Assembly (NCBI GenBank): GCA_940671915.1
Contig: CALNVZ010003435.1
Coordinates: 423,621 to 487,620, forward strand
DNA: 64,000 nt
From: Paracentrotus lividus
Lineage: Eukaryota > Echinodermata > Echinoidea > Camarodonta > Echinidae
Direction of reading: 5' to 3'
In this document: positions 1 through 11,010 of the stretch, piece by piece
How the letters are laid out: every line of letters starts with the position of its first letter
How positions within the stretch are numbered: position 1 is the first letter of the stretch
Notes under the pieces: model-generated
Told to the model about the DNA's origin: nothing
The model's input: only the letters and a program-made list of their open reading frames with translations
Database searches by the model: none
Translations under genes and position numbers: made by a program

Positions 1-204
1 GGGGGGGGGGTCATCGGTGCGAACTGTACTGTAGTGTGTATAGGGACCGTTCTTTGATAATAATATCTGGTTACTTATACATCACTTTACAGAATATTGT
101 TATTAATGTATACATGTACTCTATATACAAAAGTAACCGAGATCGAGGGGCGTGGAGGGCATTTTTTAAAGGTAAAATCTATTCTAATGCGGATGAATTT
201 GATC

Positions 205-780
205 TTAGACTTAAAGGGGAATCCAACCCAAGGAGAGAATCAACCTTACAATCTAAAAAAAGTTTCAACAAAATCGGTTATAAAATAAGAGAGTTATGGA
301 AGTTTGAAAAGTCTAGTTGTTCCTTCTATGGGGATCCTCAAATTGGCATCATCAGCTTCAAAATGGCTGATCTTATGGACAACTCTCCATTCGTTTTGTA
401 CACAAATTTTCAGATTTTCCTCATTTTCTTTCAAACTTTGTCGTCTTTACTTCTGAGTTCAAAATATGTCATGGGAAAATATACTTCACACAACATATGT
501 TGAGCTCAGAAGGAGGTAAGATATATTTCGAAAGAAAATGGGGAAAGTCCAAAAATTTGTGTACAAAACGAATGGAGAGTTGTCCATAAGTTCGGCCATT
601 TGGAAGCCGATGATGCCAATTTGAGGATCCCCATAGAAGGAACAACTAGACTTTTCAAACTTCCATAACTCTCTCATTTTATAACCGATTTTGATGAAAC
701 TTTTTTTAGATTGCTCCTCTTATTTTCCTCTTTCCTGTAAGGTTGATTCTCTCCGTGGGTTGGATTCCCCTTTAATTTAA
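205..780. mobile_element. Foldback (hairpin) element, about 570 bp
   Basis: Two arms of about 275 bp are inverted copies of each other. GGGGAATCCAACCCA near 217 is matched by its complement near 756-770, and GGTTATAAAATAAGAGAG near 275 by its complement near 675-690. The centre is CAACATATGTTG at 491-502, so there is almost no loop. No transposase is encoded; the open frames at 36-503 and 486-677 are the same sequence read on opposite arms. A non-autonomous inverted-repeat transposon is the simplest reading. No clear target duplication was seen. Confidence 0.8.
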
Positions 781-1845
781 ATATTAAGTGCGATATTGCT
801 TTTAAGCACTGATTCACAAACTATTGGGAAGAAATTTCAACATTAGAATTTTCTTTTTAGGGTAAAGGCAATCTTGATTCCTATTGAGCTGTAACATATT
901 TGCAAATAAACTGTAAAAAGTAGCATAAAAAAAAAAGAAAAAGGGATTGCAGATTGCGGTTGACACACCTTCAAAAAATGTACCAGAATCTTCAATCATG
1001 AAGGAGGCAGACGCAACAGATGAACAAGAAGAAGATTGCTTTTTAGCATTGAAATTTGGACATGACCTCAAATTTATAAAGTGCGCACTGTAGCTCATTA
1101 TTCCAAGCGCATTTCTGGTGCATATCATTTCAAAGCATACATGCTGAGGTGCACTTTTGTGTTCTCCTATGGACCCTTTAACAACCAATGACCACTTACT
1201 CGATGACAATAGACCTTAAGCATTGACATCATCTATAGTTGGGGGCTGAGGCCATTGCCGTGCACACGTTTGTGATAAGCACCTGGCGCATCTCTGACTA
1301 ATTTTTATGCGTATTCCTATATCCCCTGAGGGAGGATGCTATGAGATAATGACATCATAAGGTCTATACCACTTGTCTTCTACTAATCCTTAACAAGGAA
1401 CTTTCGCATATCAATCGGGGACTTACTCTAGGACGAAGAACGGTAAGATTTGACTGTAGTTGAACTCATCCGCGGTCCTCCCAATCTTCTGTTTTGCACA
1501 TTTAAAAACGAACGGTTTGCATGGAGTAACAAAGGCTTGACAATTGTCTTTGTTGAACTGATATGACGTCACAATAAAGGGTGCGCAGGTCTTAAAGCTT
1601 ACCGCGTAACTTATGCACAAATGCGGATAGCGTGTCACCGACAAAAAACGCTGATTGGCTGAGCTACTTCTTACCATTGCTAAAGTCAAGAATGTGAAAT
1701 TGGCCAAGAAACGTTCTTGAATTTGAAGCACGAACGAGCAATTGTGAGCAATCGTCCTTGAACCTGTCCGTGATTGATTTGCAAAAGCTCACTATTGACA
1801 ACCGATGACTACCTAATCATCGATGCCTTTTGTGTTTTCCTACAG
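781..1845. other. Intron or upstream flank with decayed partial copies of the next exon start
   Basis: No convincing gene. At 1149-1205 a stretch resembles the acceptor and start of the exon at 1846 (shared AACAACCAATGACCAC and GTGTTTTCCTA-like text), and a weaker copy lies at 1797-1828. These look like small internal duplications. The minus-strand frames here (814-1209, 1423-1731) have no recognisable domains. Confidence 0.5.
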
Positions 1846-2131
1846 ATCCTTAGTAACAACCAATGACCACCTACTCAAGGAGCTTGAGGAAACCAAACAG
1901 AGGCACATGGAAGAGGTCAAACAGCTGCACTGGTCTTACAACCAGCTCAAACAGACCCTCACCACCATACCCCCATCCTCTCACCATACCCCATCCCAGA
2001 GCGACACCCATCAACCCCAGGGTGGGTCAGGGGTAGTCAATGGCGACCAAGGTGAAGGGGGAGGTTCCCCAACGCTGCCTGGGTACGGTAGATACTCTCC
2101 AGGAAAGAAGGTTAAGCGGATTCAGCTATAG
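1846..2131 (+). CDS. Last coding exon of an unidentified coiled-coil protein
   Basis: The exon starts after a good acceptor (TTTTCCTACAG ending at 1845) and ends at TAG 2129-2131. Reading from TCC at 1847 gives SLVTTNDHLLKELEETKQRH and then a further charged helix through HWSYNQLKQTL, with heptad-like spacing typical of a coiled coil. A low-complexity Pro/Ser/His/Gly tail follows, ending in KKVKRIQL. The exon opens in phase (one base of a split codon), so earlier exons must lie left of the window; the ATG at 1823 is inside the intron and is not a start. The coiled-coil style is common in centrosomal and ciliary proteins, but I do not recognise the gene and assign no function. The last 85 bases are duplicated just downstream. 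Confidence 0.7.
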
Positions 2132-2310
2132 CAATGGCGGGCATGTGAGGTATCTCGAGGGGGGGCGGGGAGATGGACTGGAATGACCAAAGGTCGAAGG
2201 GGCCAGTTCGCCCACGCTGCGGTGTAGGTATGGTGGATACTCGCCTGGAAAAGAAGGTGAAGTGATTCAGCTATAGCAATGGGGGCATGTGAGTTATGAT
2301 CGAGGGGGGA
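2043..2310 (+). repeat. Tandem duplication of the coding end plus stop, period about 137 bp
   Basis: The segment GACCAAGGTGAAGGGG...ATTCAGCTATAGCAATGG (2047-2136) recurs at about 2183-2281 with substitutions and small indels, again ending ATTCAGCTATAGCAATGG. The first copy is coding; the second lies after the stop codon. GA-rich, G-run sequence continues to about 2450. Confidence 0.75.
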
Positions 2311-4410
2311 TGACTGGATAGTAATGATAGGAAGCCCTCCCCCTCTCAATGCTGTGGGGCGCGGTATTATTAGATTGGACTAAGGGGAAGGGGAAAGTCC
2401 CCACACTGGGGGCATATTGGTCATGAACCGGGCGAGGGGGGGGGGGAGGAGCGGGGTTAGGCGTTTGTTTCTCATTGTCAATACCTCAAGGAATCATTCT
2501 TTTAAAGACTGTTACTACACAAGAAAATTATGTTAATTCACACAAAAGGTTTACAGCTGACAAATCTTTTTATAGAGCCAACTAAACTAATGGACAAATG
2601 ATAACCAATATCTAATTATAATTGGAATACTTATATAGTCTTATCAATGGTCAAATACTTTCAATATGAACCTGTTTTATTTCACTTTGAAATGTGAGGT
2701 ATTGATCTGTTTCATGAGAGATGTTTTTTGTAGCACTCATATTATTGTCTGAAAAAAATCATGAAAATGTGTTTTGAAACGTTTTTCAATATTTGAAACC
2801 CAATTAATTAAGTGTGTAATAGGTTGTTGTGAATATCACATTGCTGTGTTCGAAGCACTGACGTTTTAGGCTGAATAAAAACAATACTTTTTAAGTTTTA
2901 CAAATGTTTTACGCCCTAAAACTGAACGTACAGTTTGGAATTGAAAACATTTGAATAGGTGTCTCAAAAATTATTTAGTAAATCATAATTTTTACCTGTA
3001 TAGTTTGATTTGCAAATGCAGTTTATAGATATTGATGAATGATGATATGAAGTTATAGATCTATGAGATAGATAGAGATTGCCACGATTGATTGCTAATT
3101 TGCTACGTAACTGCCAGTATATTTATTTGTATATTGTGATCAAATGCAGTTAAAAAAACTAAATATATATCAAAATTAACCATTATTTTTGTTTAAATTC
3201 AAGTGAACAGATTGTTGTGTACTAAAACAAATTTTTAATCAGTATTATACCATCGACGTTGATATTCATATTACAATTGTAAATTTCAGTACTGTATTAA
3301 AGCTTTGTGTGCCGTGTCATATATATGGTTAAAGTTGCTATTAAATGTAAAGTTAACCTTGTCTAAGTAAAATCTATTTGAACTGAAGAAATAGTTTCGA
3401 CTTAGAAAAAAATATACATCCTATGAAGGGTCAAAAGAGTAGAATGTAAAGATAACTTGAAGAGGCCTTCAAGTTTGGTGATTATTTGACTGAGGCAATG
3501 TTCACTGCATAAGGAGGGTGGGTATAGAATTTTGACAGATGGGTATCAATCAGATTATTATTATTTATGTCCGGGACCGACTTTTAATGTCAGCATCTGA
3601 GATAGACGTGACTGGGTTTCGAATGTGGGTCCCCTCTATGTCAGTTTGTAGGCTGATGCAGAGAGTTGACAATGAGCGTTACGTCTCTTCCAACTCCTGG
3701 TCCATACACATAGTCTTGGGTCAAGAGTATTGTTTTATGAAAAATCCTTTTAGAACCTAGATAGATTAAGACATTGTTAAACCATAGCAAATATAGCAAT
3801 TATGATTGAATTGGTCACCTGTTGGAAAGGAATTAAATTTTGGTCTGATCTTAATTCAAAATAAAGAACTAAAAACAAAAAACATTTGATCTTGCCAAAG
3901 TTGTATTGAAACAATTTAATTCATCTTATAATTTCATCAAACTTTGCATAGTTAAAATCTTTTTCAAAATGAACCTTATTAAAGTCTGTGAACTACAATA
4001 TTCATCTACTTATCCAGCTCCTTGCCTAGTTTATTTACTATGTAAAAATGTCCCCTATTTAGAATCTGGTGTGAAATAGCGGAGTTCATTGAATAAACTA
4101 TAAATACCGCTTTTAAAAGATGGCAAGTTTTACATCATATAAAATTGCAAGAATCATGAAAATTAATTTTGGTAGCTATGCAATTTTTTGTATTTTTAAA
4201 AAGTTAGTTGATGGTATTGTGAAGGAAGATGTCTAATAATATGTAAAGCTTCAATGAAGCTAAACTAAGGTACATATAATTGAATAATTAGCATTATATC
4301 ATTAATTATTATATGTTATGAATTAATATAATTTCTCTTTATTATGTCTCTTTATATGATTATTGATACACTGCACAAATATCATACTTGGTTGTATCTG
4401 ATCACATTAT
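2132..4410. other. 3' flank and AT-rich intergenic DNA
   Basis: Probable 3' UTR of the exon above, followed by AT-rich sequence with no convincing reading frame. AATAAA at 2874-2879 is a candidate polyadenylation signal for the plus-strand gene, and another AATAAA lies near 3862. G-rich low-complexity runs occur at 2437-2450. Nothing else was recognised. Confidence 0.4.
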
Positions 4411-6484
4411 ACACGGTGTCTCAGAAAAAGCGGAACCTGAATGTTCAGTCATTGCTCTCTGGATATGCAAGCACCATTTTAACCCTAAGTTTTGCGCCAT
4501 GTCATTTCATGACTTTTTTCTTTCAAGTCTCGCGGAACTATTAAGATCAAATTTGCGATGCACGGGTACGCGGTTCTGAAATTACGCAACATTATGTAAG
4601 TGCTTGACGTAAGACCCAAAATTGCAAATTCTGTTTCCAGCCAAAATTCATAACTCTGTAATTATATTTATTTTCGTTGATTAGAATCAATTGATTTCAT
4701 GTTGTTTATGATCAGAAAAGCGTCACCGACAAATTTCATAAAAAAAACAACAATTAGAAATAAAAAGTTGTAAAACAAAGAGAAACATAAGAAATTCCCC
4801 AAAACAATAAAATACATAAGAAAACATTTCGATACCAGATTTTTTTGGATGTGCATTTGATTAGAATCTCACAAAGAGTCTCTACTCAAAAAATGAGCAC
4901 TTCAAGGGCTTTATTGAATGATTTACAGCCAAATTCTAATTCCATGCATAATTAGCATAATTAATAAATTAAAAATGAATTTGAATAATTTTTGAACAAT
5001 CAGATATACAATGCTATAGATTACGTCACAGGTGACGAGCGTGTCAATTTTCGTCTTGATCGCGTGATCAACGGCCGAGGTCTTAAGGGGTGCCCTTCAG
5101 GCCCCCTCAGTCTTTCCAGCCTCAAAAATACCCCAGTCTAATTAGGCTTAACCCTATTCAGACTTGAGGGGGGGGGGGTCAATTTGACCCCCCCCCTGTA
5201 CGAAATCCGCGACTGCCGCGCAACTGCTGCGAATCGCAACCCGGCGCTTTATGAATTTTTTCTTTCAAGTGTCTCGCAAATTTTGACACCAAGTTCGAAA
5301 AAATCGGATACTCCGTTGTCACGTTACGCAACATTACGTAATCGCATGTCAGGCCTAAATTGGATGAAAATCGACATTTTGCATGCGTTTGTGTACAAAA
5401 TACTGCTTTTTTCTAAATTTCTTTATAACACTGATAATTGTACGTGCCTTCTGAGCCTTTTGATTGATTAAATTTGTCTTTATATTGATCAAAATACATT
5501 TCTCAATAAAAAATTACAAAAACAAAGAAATACATAAGAAATAAAAACAATAGAATACATAAGAAATTCATAAAACAATAGAATACAAAAGAATTAATTT
5601 GAAATTTCTGAATTTGTCAATTCAATACTGTAAGTTGTCTTTGCTACTCAGCAACTTTTAGAAAAAATTTGGGCTTCATAACTATATTTATTAATGAAAT
5701 ATTAACGATTTCCATAAAAAAGCATCTAATTTGCATAGATTAGTATGCATAAATTAGCATAAATTAAATACGTGAATTAAAAAAAAACAAAAAACATACC
5801 AGCGACACCCTTTACATGTGCAGCGACGTTCGTGCAAAATTTCGCCGCGAGCGGACCATCCGCGGCCGAGATCTCAGGGGGGGTCAAATTGACCCCCCCC
5901 CCCCCAGTCAAAATCTCCTCTTGAAAAGCCCAGTCTGAATAGGGTTGAAGGTCAATCTGTCTTCTATCGGATGACACATAATACAATTCAAATAGGCCAC
6001 TCATTTATGAATAGGAGGTGTTTTAAATTAAATTGTAAAAAATGAGATTGCGCAGAAGATTCGGACAATGTTTGCTAAAATGCAACTACATGTATCTTGC
6101 TGAACTAAGGGATGGTTTTTTAAACATTTTTTTTAATGTCCTTTGTTTGGTATCCTTAGCTAAATCTATCAAGCATAAGTTGTTCACTTATTGTTCCATC
6201 CAGTGCAGTTTCCATTACTCTCATCTGCGCAATCTCATTTTGACAATTCAATTTCATACTCGTCTTGCTCATCATGGCGTTACTCTTAGAGGTGAAATTG
6301 TTTCATATAAGGCGCTATATAAGAAACTATTATTATTATCATTATTGTTATTGTAACAGGTGTCAAAAGAAGGTAGAAGAGATTAGCTTTGATGTGATGC
6401 ACTCAATTTTCGTTAATTGCTTACTTTCATTGAGAAAGATTATCAACAATTCAGGTTACGCTTTTTCTGGGACACCCTGTATAA
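4411..6484. mobile_element. Inverted-repeat DNA element, about 2.07 kb, non-autonomous
   Basis: Left end ACGGTGTCTCAGAAAAAGCG (4414 on) is matched inversely by CGCTTTTTCTGGGACACCCT at the right end (6459-6479), and the match runs on for about 40 bases (AACCTGAAT against ATTCAGGTT). Both ends sit in TATA, as expected for TA target duplications. CAGGGTGTCCCAGAAAAA-type ends are common in Tc1/mariner-like families (family knowledge; assignment is inferred). Inside, TTGACCCCCCCCC occurs in direct and inverted positions (5181-5201, 5886-5906), suggesting a nested palindrome. No transposase is visible. Confidence 0.7.
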
Positions 6485-6492
6485 TGCTACGG

Positions 6493-6887
6493 TACAGTCC
6501 ACTCCCATTATGATGAGCATGGATTGCTGCAAACCATGTTATAATAAGGCAGTTATCTCAATTTGTGCAAACCTAACTGTGCGATTCCATTGATTTTGTT
6601 GTTTTTATCTCTTTATTTTTTCTGTTATTTCTGTGTTCTGTACGACACAGTACTATTGTTCACTTCTATTGTAAAGGATGTGTAATCAAATCAAGTCTTG
6701 GTATTGTGCCCCTTCTGGTGCTACTTGATGATCACCATCAATCTAGAAAATACTCTAGTTTTCGTGTCAAAAAGATGTAAAATGTTGTCAAAATGTCCCT
6801 TACGACACATGGAATTGCCTAATTAGTATAACTATTCATTCTGACTAGATTTCGTCGTAGTACTTCTTCCAACAGGAGTGGACTGTA
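6493..6887. mobile_element. Short inverted-repeat element with TA ends, about 395 bp
   Basis: TACAGTCCACTCC at 6493 is matched by GGAGTGGACTGTA ending at 6887. The terminal TA dinucleotides fit a TA target duplication. The interior is AT-rich and non-coding. It lies 9 bp right of the previous element. Confidence 0.65.
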
Positions 6888-7090
6888 TAAAAAAAATTCA
6901 CAAACTTTTTTCATCGAAATTGTTGTTGTAACTGTTTTGCCGTCCATTTTATTCAGGTAAAATATAACTTGACACTACATTCCAGACTAGTCAGTATCAG
7001 TTTCTGTAGAGTGTGAAAACTATGGAAAATAAACGTGATGTGTATCTGTATCTCACCCACAGTTATTAGTTGTCTTTCTTCAGTCATACG

Positions 7091-7490
7091 TTGGATGTCC
7101 ACTCTCATATTGTTTTAGAGGATTGCGTAACTTTGTGGAGGCATGTTTAAATAGTGTGTTCATTTTTCAAGTTTATAAAAATGTTCAGAAAGAAATGAAA
7201 AGCAGCCAGAAGTGGAAAGGCTTTCCCAAATATGATGTTATCATGACAGTATATGTGACTGAATATCGCAATTTAGGCACCCTTAATTTAACACTGCAGT
7301 ATATGGATGAAAAATACTCTGGAACATTTTTACTTATTGTGAAGCATGGAATGATGCTTAGTATATAAATTATTCAGGATTTCATCTTGACACAATATTA
7401 TGTTCAGTGGCAGCATTTTATTTAGGACACCACAACTCTTTGCAAACCTCCACAAAGTTACAAATTCCCCTTAAATGGGAAGTCCACACT
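7091..7490. mobile_element. Possible degenerate inverted-repeat element
   Basis: GTAACTTTGTGGAGG at 7129-7143 has an inverted copy at 7447-7461, and the flanks (TGTCCACTC near 7098, AGTCCACAC near 7481) are loosely symmetrical. The interior frame 7123-7368 has no recognisable domain. Confidence 0.4.
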
Positions 7491-8574
7491 AAATCTAATA
7501 AAAAAAAGAAAGATACAAATAAAGCGCTTGTATACACATAGATATACATGTAACAAAAACACGTACATGTACTAATTATTAGATTGGCAAAAGTATATCC
7601 AGTGGAGAATAAAAAATTTCACAAAATTTATTACACAGCTTCATGTAAGAGCTGCTAGCAAGTGACGTCACAAAATAAAAATAAAAAAATTCATAATTTT
7701 ATTTTTCACTTAATAATTTGCTTCAAACATTCACTGATATTATGTTTCACTATTTTTATTTTTATTTAAACCAACAAACCAACTTAATCAATATTAGGGT
7801 TGATTTGAGGAAATAAGAAAGTTATATAACTCAAGTTTAATAACCTTATTGCTTCTAAAAATAAATGTGCATTATCTTATCAGAGAAAAATCCATTTCTG
7901 AATGCAAACAAAACAAAATAGGAAACGAAATAATTGAATCTTGACTCTTTTTAGCACAAAACATGCACATAATTATCTTTATTGCAATGGAGAAACTCCT
8001 CAGTATTTATTTCATATTTACATCGTAAGTTGTATACTAACAAGAGGCTATAACATAAAAGATATTAACGCATATCAATAACCTATTCAGGAAAGGTACT
8101 GGTATATATTAATCTGCATTACATTCATTCTTGATCCTGAAGACCTATTCCTACATGCATAATAGGTTAAGGACAGGACAGCAGATCATTAAAATTAATA
8201 ATCATACATGTAGGCCAATAAAATCACCCCTCCATGTATTACATTTCAGACCACTAATATTACTGATGCATATGGAATTTTCATTTTAGGAACTCAACAC
8301 ATGGTTTTCAAATTATTTGGACTGATTAAAATGAAGGAAAAAGGGTGTGTGTGATACCGCTCTGCCCCAGCAATGGCGTATATGAAAAACACATCAATTT
8401 TGCGTTCCAGTCGTGAAACTTGCGACCCCTTAATGCGAAATTTATGATCAAAGATGCCAAATTCATGATCCTGGACCCACATTTTGCAACTTGGAAACAA
8501 AAGTTTGCTTCACGACCTGTTACAATTTTCTCAGGTGGAACGTAAAAAAACGTCTTTTCCATCGTTCTTCTGGG
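7491..8574. other. AT-rich DNA with no recognised feature
   Basis: No coding signature, RNA gene or clear repeat was seen. The minus-strand frames around 8294-8562 overlap each other and look random. Confidence 0.4.
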
Positions 8575-8762
8575 GACTTTACAAACGACTGGTGATCAGA
8601 TCTTGTGCTAAATGATAAAGAATATAATGTGATTGGTATAGCACCCCTAGATAGATATAGATATGATTGGGTTCTAGGACATCTCCCCCGGGGGAGATGT
8701 CCTGATACGATATGATTGGTATAGCACCCCTAATGAGCATGTTCCAGTCGTTCGTAAAGTCA
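8575..8762. mobile_element. 188 bp inverted-repeat element with a perfect central palindrome
   Basis: The ends GACTTTACAAACGACTGG (8576 on) and CCAGTCGTTCGTAAAGTC (8744-8761) are inverted with one mismatch. Inside, GATTGGTATAGCACCCCTA occurs twice as a direct repeat (8632, 8714), flanking a 28 bp perfect palindrome at 8676-8703 (half-site AGGACATCTCCCCC). Confidence 0.7.
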
Positions 8763-8881
8763 GTTGTAACATTACGAACAACATGGTGAAACACCCTTAT
8801 GGCCTAGTAAATTCATTTTCATGATCGTGTAGCTCCCAAAACATGTACATAAACAATCTGGCTAAATATTCGATAATGTCA

Positions 8882-9904
8882 ACAGGGTGGTTTCAGAAAA
8901 AGGAAAACCCAACTTTGATCAACAATAATTTCAAAATATTCCAATGGTGATTATGAAATTATATCACTGTGAAGTGCAACTCATTGCCATTCTAAATGAT
9001 ACCTCGCTCACACTCACTAATGTCACGCATCACTAAACCCCATTGTTTTGAAAAGGTCTTGTAATATTGTGCGTGGTTCACTTTCATGCACATTGAGAAT
9101 GGTTTGTGTGAATGTGCCTGGAAAGGAAACCAACTTGATCGTCATAACTAAGAATATTCAGTGGTGATTAACAATTTAATATCACTGGAAAGAACAACTC
9201 ATTACCATTCTAATGACACCTCTCTCAGCTCACCAATATCATGCATCACTGAACCCCATGTTTTGAAAATGTGCTCGCAAATTGTGATAGGTTTTCATCA
9301 TGCTCGCTTGAGATGAGTTGCTTCAAAGATTCCTAACAAATCTAAGTAAGCATCCAGTGACTTAAAATAAAGAGTTTGATAATGGGTTTGACATTTTTAC
9401 TTATTTAGTCTTTAATCTTACCACCAGGTAATTTCAACATGTTACGGTCACGACAACCCAGAGAACCTTCAGTTCCCATGGATAATGTAAGAAGCATGAT
9501 AGTGCACTCAATCACAATTTTGCAAAGATATTTCAGAACAGCGGGTTCGTGATGCGTGACATTGGTTAGCTGAAAGAGATATCAAACATGATAATGAGTG
9601 GCGCTTTCCAGTGATATAAACGCATAATCATAACTGTCATGTTTTAAAATGATTGAATTGAAAGTTGGGTTCATTTTTAGGCACATTGCAGCAACCCATA
9701 TCAATGAGCGTGAAAGTGAACACTCCACATTTGCAAGACATTTTCAAAACAATGAGGTTCAGTGATGCGTGACATTGGTGAGCTGGCGGGGTATCATTAA
9801 AAGGTAATGAGTTGCACCTTTCCAGTGATAAAATTTTTAATCAACAGGTAATATTTAAAATATTGATGACAAACTTGGGTTTCCTTTTTCTGGGTCACCC
9901 TGTA
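8882..9904. mobile_element. Foldback element with duplicated arms, about 1.02 kb
   Basis: The right end CCTTTTTCTGGGTCACCCTG is an inverted match to the left end CAGGGTGGTTTCAGAAAAAGG. Each arm holds two tandem units of about 230 bp (left arm near 8882 and 9116; the right arm mirrors them). Shared landmarks are AACTCATTGCCATTCTAA / AACTCATTACCATTCTAA on the left and ATGCGTGACATTGGT on the right. No protein is encoded. It shares end style with the elements at 4411, 19103 and 31903. Confidence 0.8.
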
Positions 9905-10814
9905 TATACCATATAAATGGAAAATATCTTGAAAGGTAAGAAAAAGGGCAGGAATATTTGGTCTAAGCATGTATCTCACTGAAAGCATTTCTCCATCTCG
10001 TAAAAAAGTTGTAACAATTTTTTTTTTATCTTTTTTTCTTTTTTTCTTTTTTTTTTTTTAGGGGGGGGGTAATTTTGTTTTATTCATCTATTTTTTTGTG
10101 TGTGTGTAATGCATGCAACTATCCTATATAGAAGACTACTATTGTATTATGTACACCTGCTCTATTTTGCAATGAAATTAGGCTTATGAATGCTCGACTT
10201 CTTCCAGAGAATTCAGCCTATTCACTTTTCTCTTGCTATAATACGTGTGTTGGAAGATTCAATTGTTCTCAATCTTTCTAATCGCGGTTGAGGTAGCTTA
10301 GCAGGGTTGCGTAGCACCAGTGACAATAACAAGTTACCGAGACGCGCATCTGGGAGGGGGGGGGCAGAGGCAGCCATCATTTTGGTGTGTTTGTAAATTC
10401 CAAATGCCAATTTGGTTTTCAAATGCCTACCGGCTCCCCCCACCCCCCCTACATGAGAGCACTTTGGGCTGCGGAAGTGATATCATTTTTTCGGATAAAT
10501 TATTTAAAATTCTGAAATCGGCGGGCGCGCCGAAAGAAATCCTGGATCTGCGTTTGTTTTGTTTTATTTTAATGCACCGGAACGTCATTTACGATGGGTA
10601 TTCATGTTTCCCTTTCTTATCCTCCATTTTATTCCATGTGGCATCATAAATGTCAACGACTTGTGTCAGTGTATATCGTTCATGGCTCGTTTTTAAATCC
10701 AAATAACTTCTGAATAAGAGTATTGCTCATCGTTTGAAAGAAGACGCTAGGAGAATGCAAAAGTTCTGGCTGGTGATGGTCTTAATTGGGACGGCATAAT
10801 TATTATCCTTCGAT
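9905..10814. other. Non-coding DNA with poly-T and G runs
   Basis: T-rich low complexity at 10017-10062 followed by a G run. At 10355-10450 G and C runs flank CAGAGGCAGCC-type sequence on both sides. AATAAA-type signals for the minus-strand TPPP gene could lie here, but none stands out. Confidence 0.35.
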
Positions 10815-10824
10815 TTATTTATTC

Positions 10825-11010
10825 TCAGTGAAAATAAGTGTTCTTTCCCTTGTAGCCGGTGACGGTATCCTGATTTTGTCCACCAAATAATTCCCGACCA
10901 TGCTTTTTCCCCTTTCCCGTGCCGTCTTCTCGAAGCGTTCCCGATGCCTGTCCGTATATTTGGTGACGTCAGTAAATGACCACCCTACCCCTTCGCTTCG
11001 GATGCTGCCT
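10825..11010 (-). CDS. TPPP: TPPP last exon, frameshifted in this sequence
   Basis: The exon opens after TTGATTGACAG and carries WSFTDVTKYTDRHRERF. The uncorrected frame runs to TAA 10815-10817 with a non-family tail. Family-like text appears when single bases are removed in short runs (near 10864, 10873 and 10889) and the frame shifts once near 10925-10930: it then reads DGTGKGKKHGRE and ends VDKSGYVTGYKGKNTYFH with TGA at 10825-10827. Four small indels in about 110 bases suggest consensus error in a repeat-rich tract, or early decay. Confidence 0.7.

Noticed and set aside
1823..1845. ATG at 1823 as the start of the coiled-coil protein
   Set aside because: It lies upstream of a strong TTTTCCTACAG acceptor and in intron-like sequence; the exon opens in the middle of a codon.
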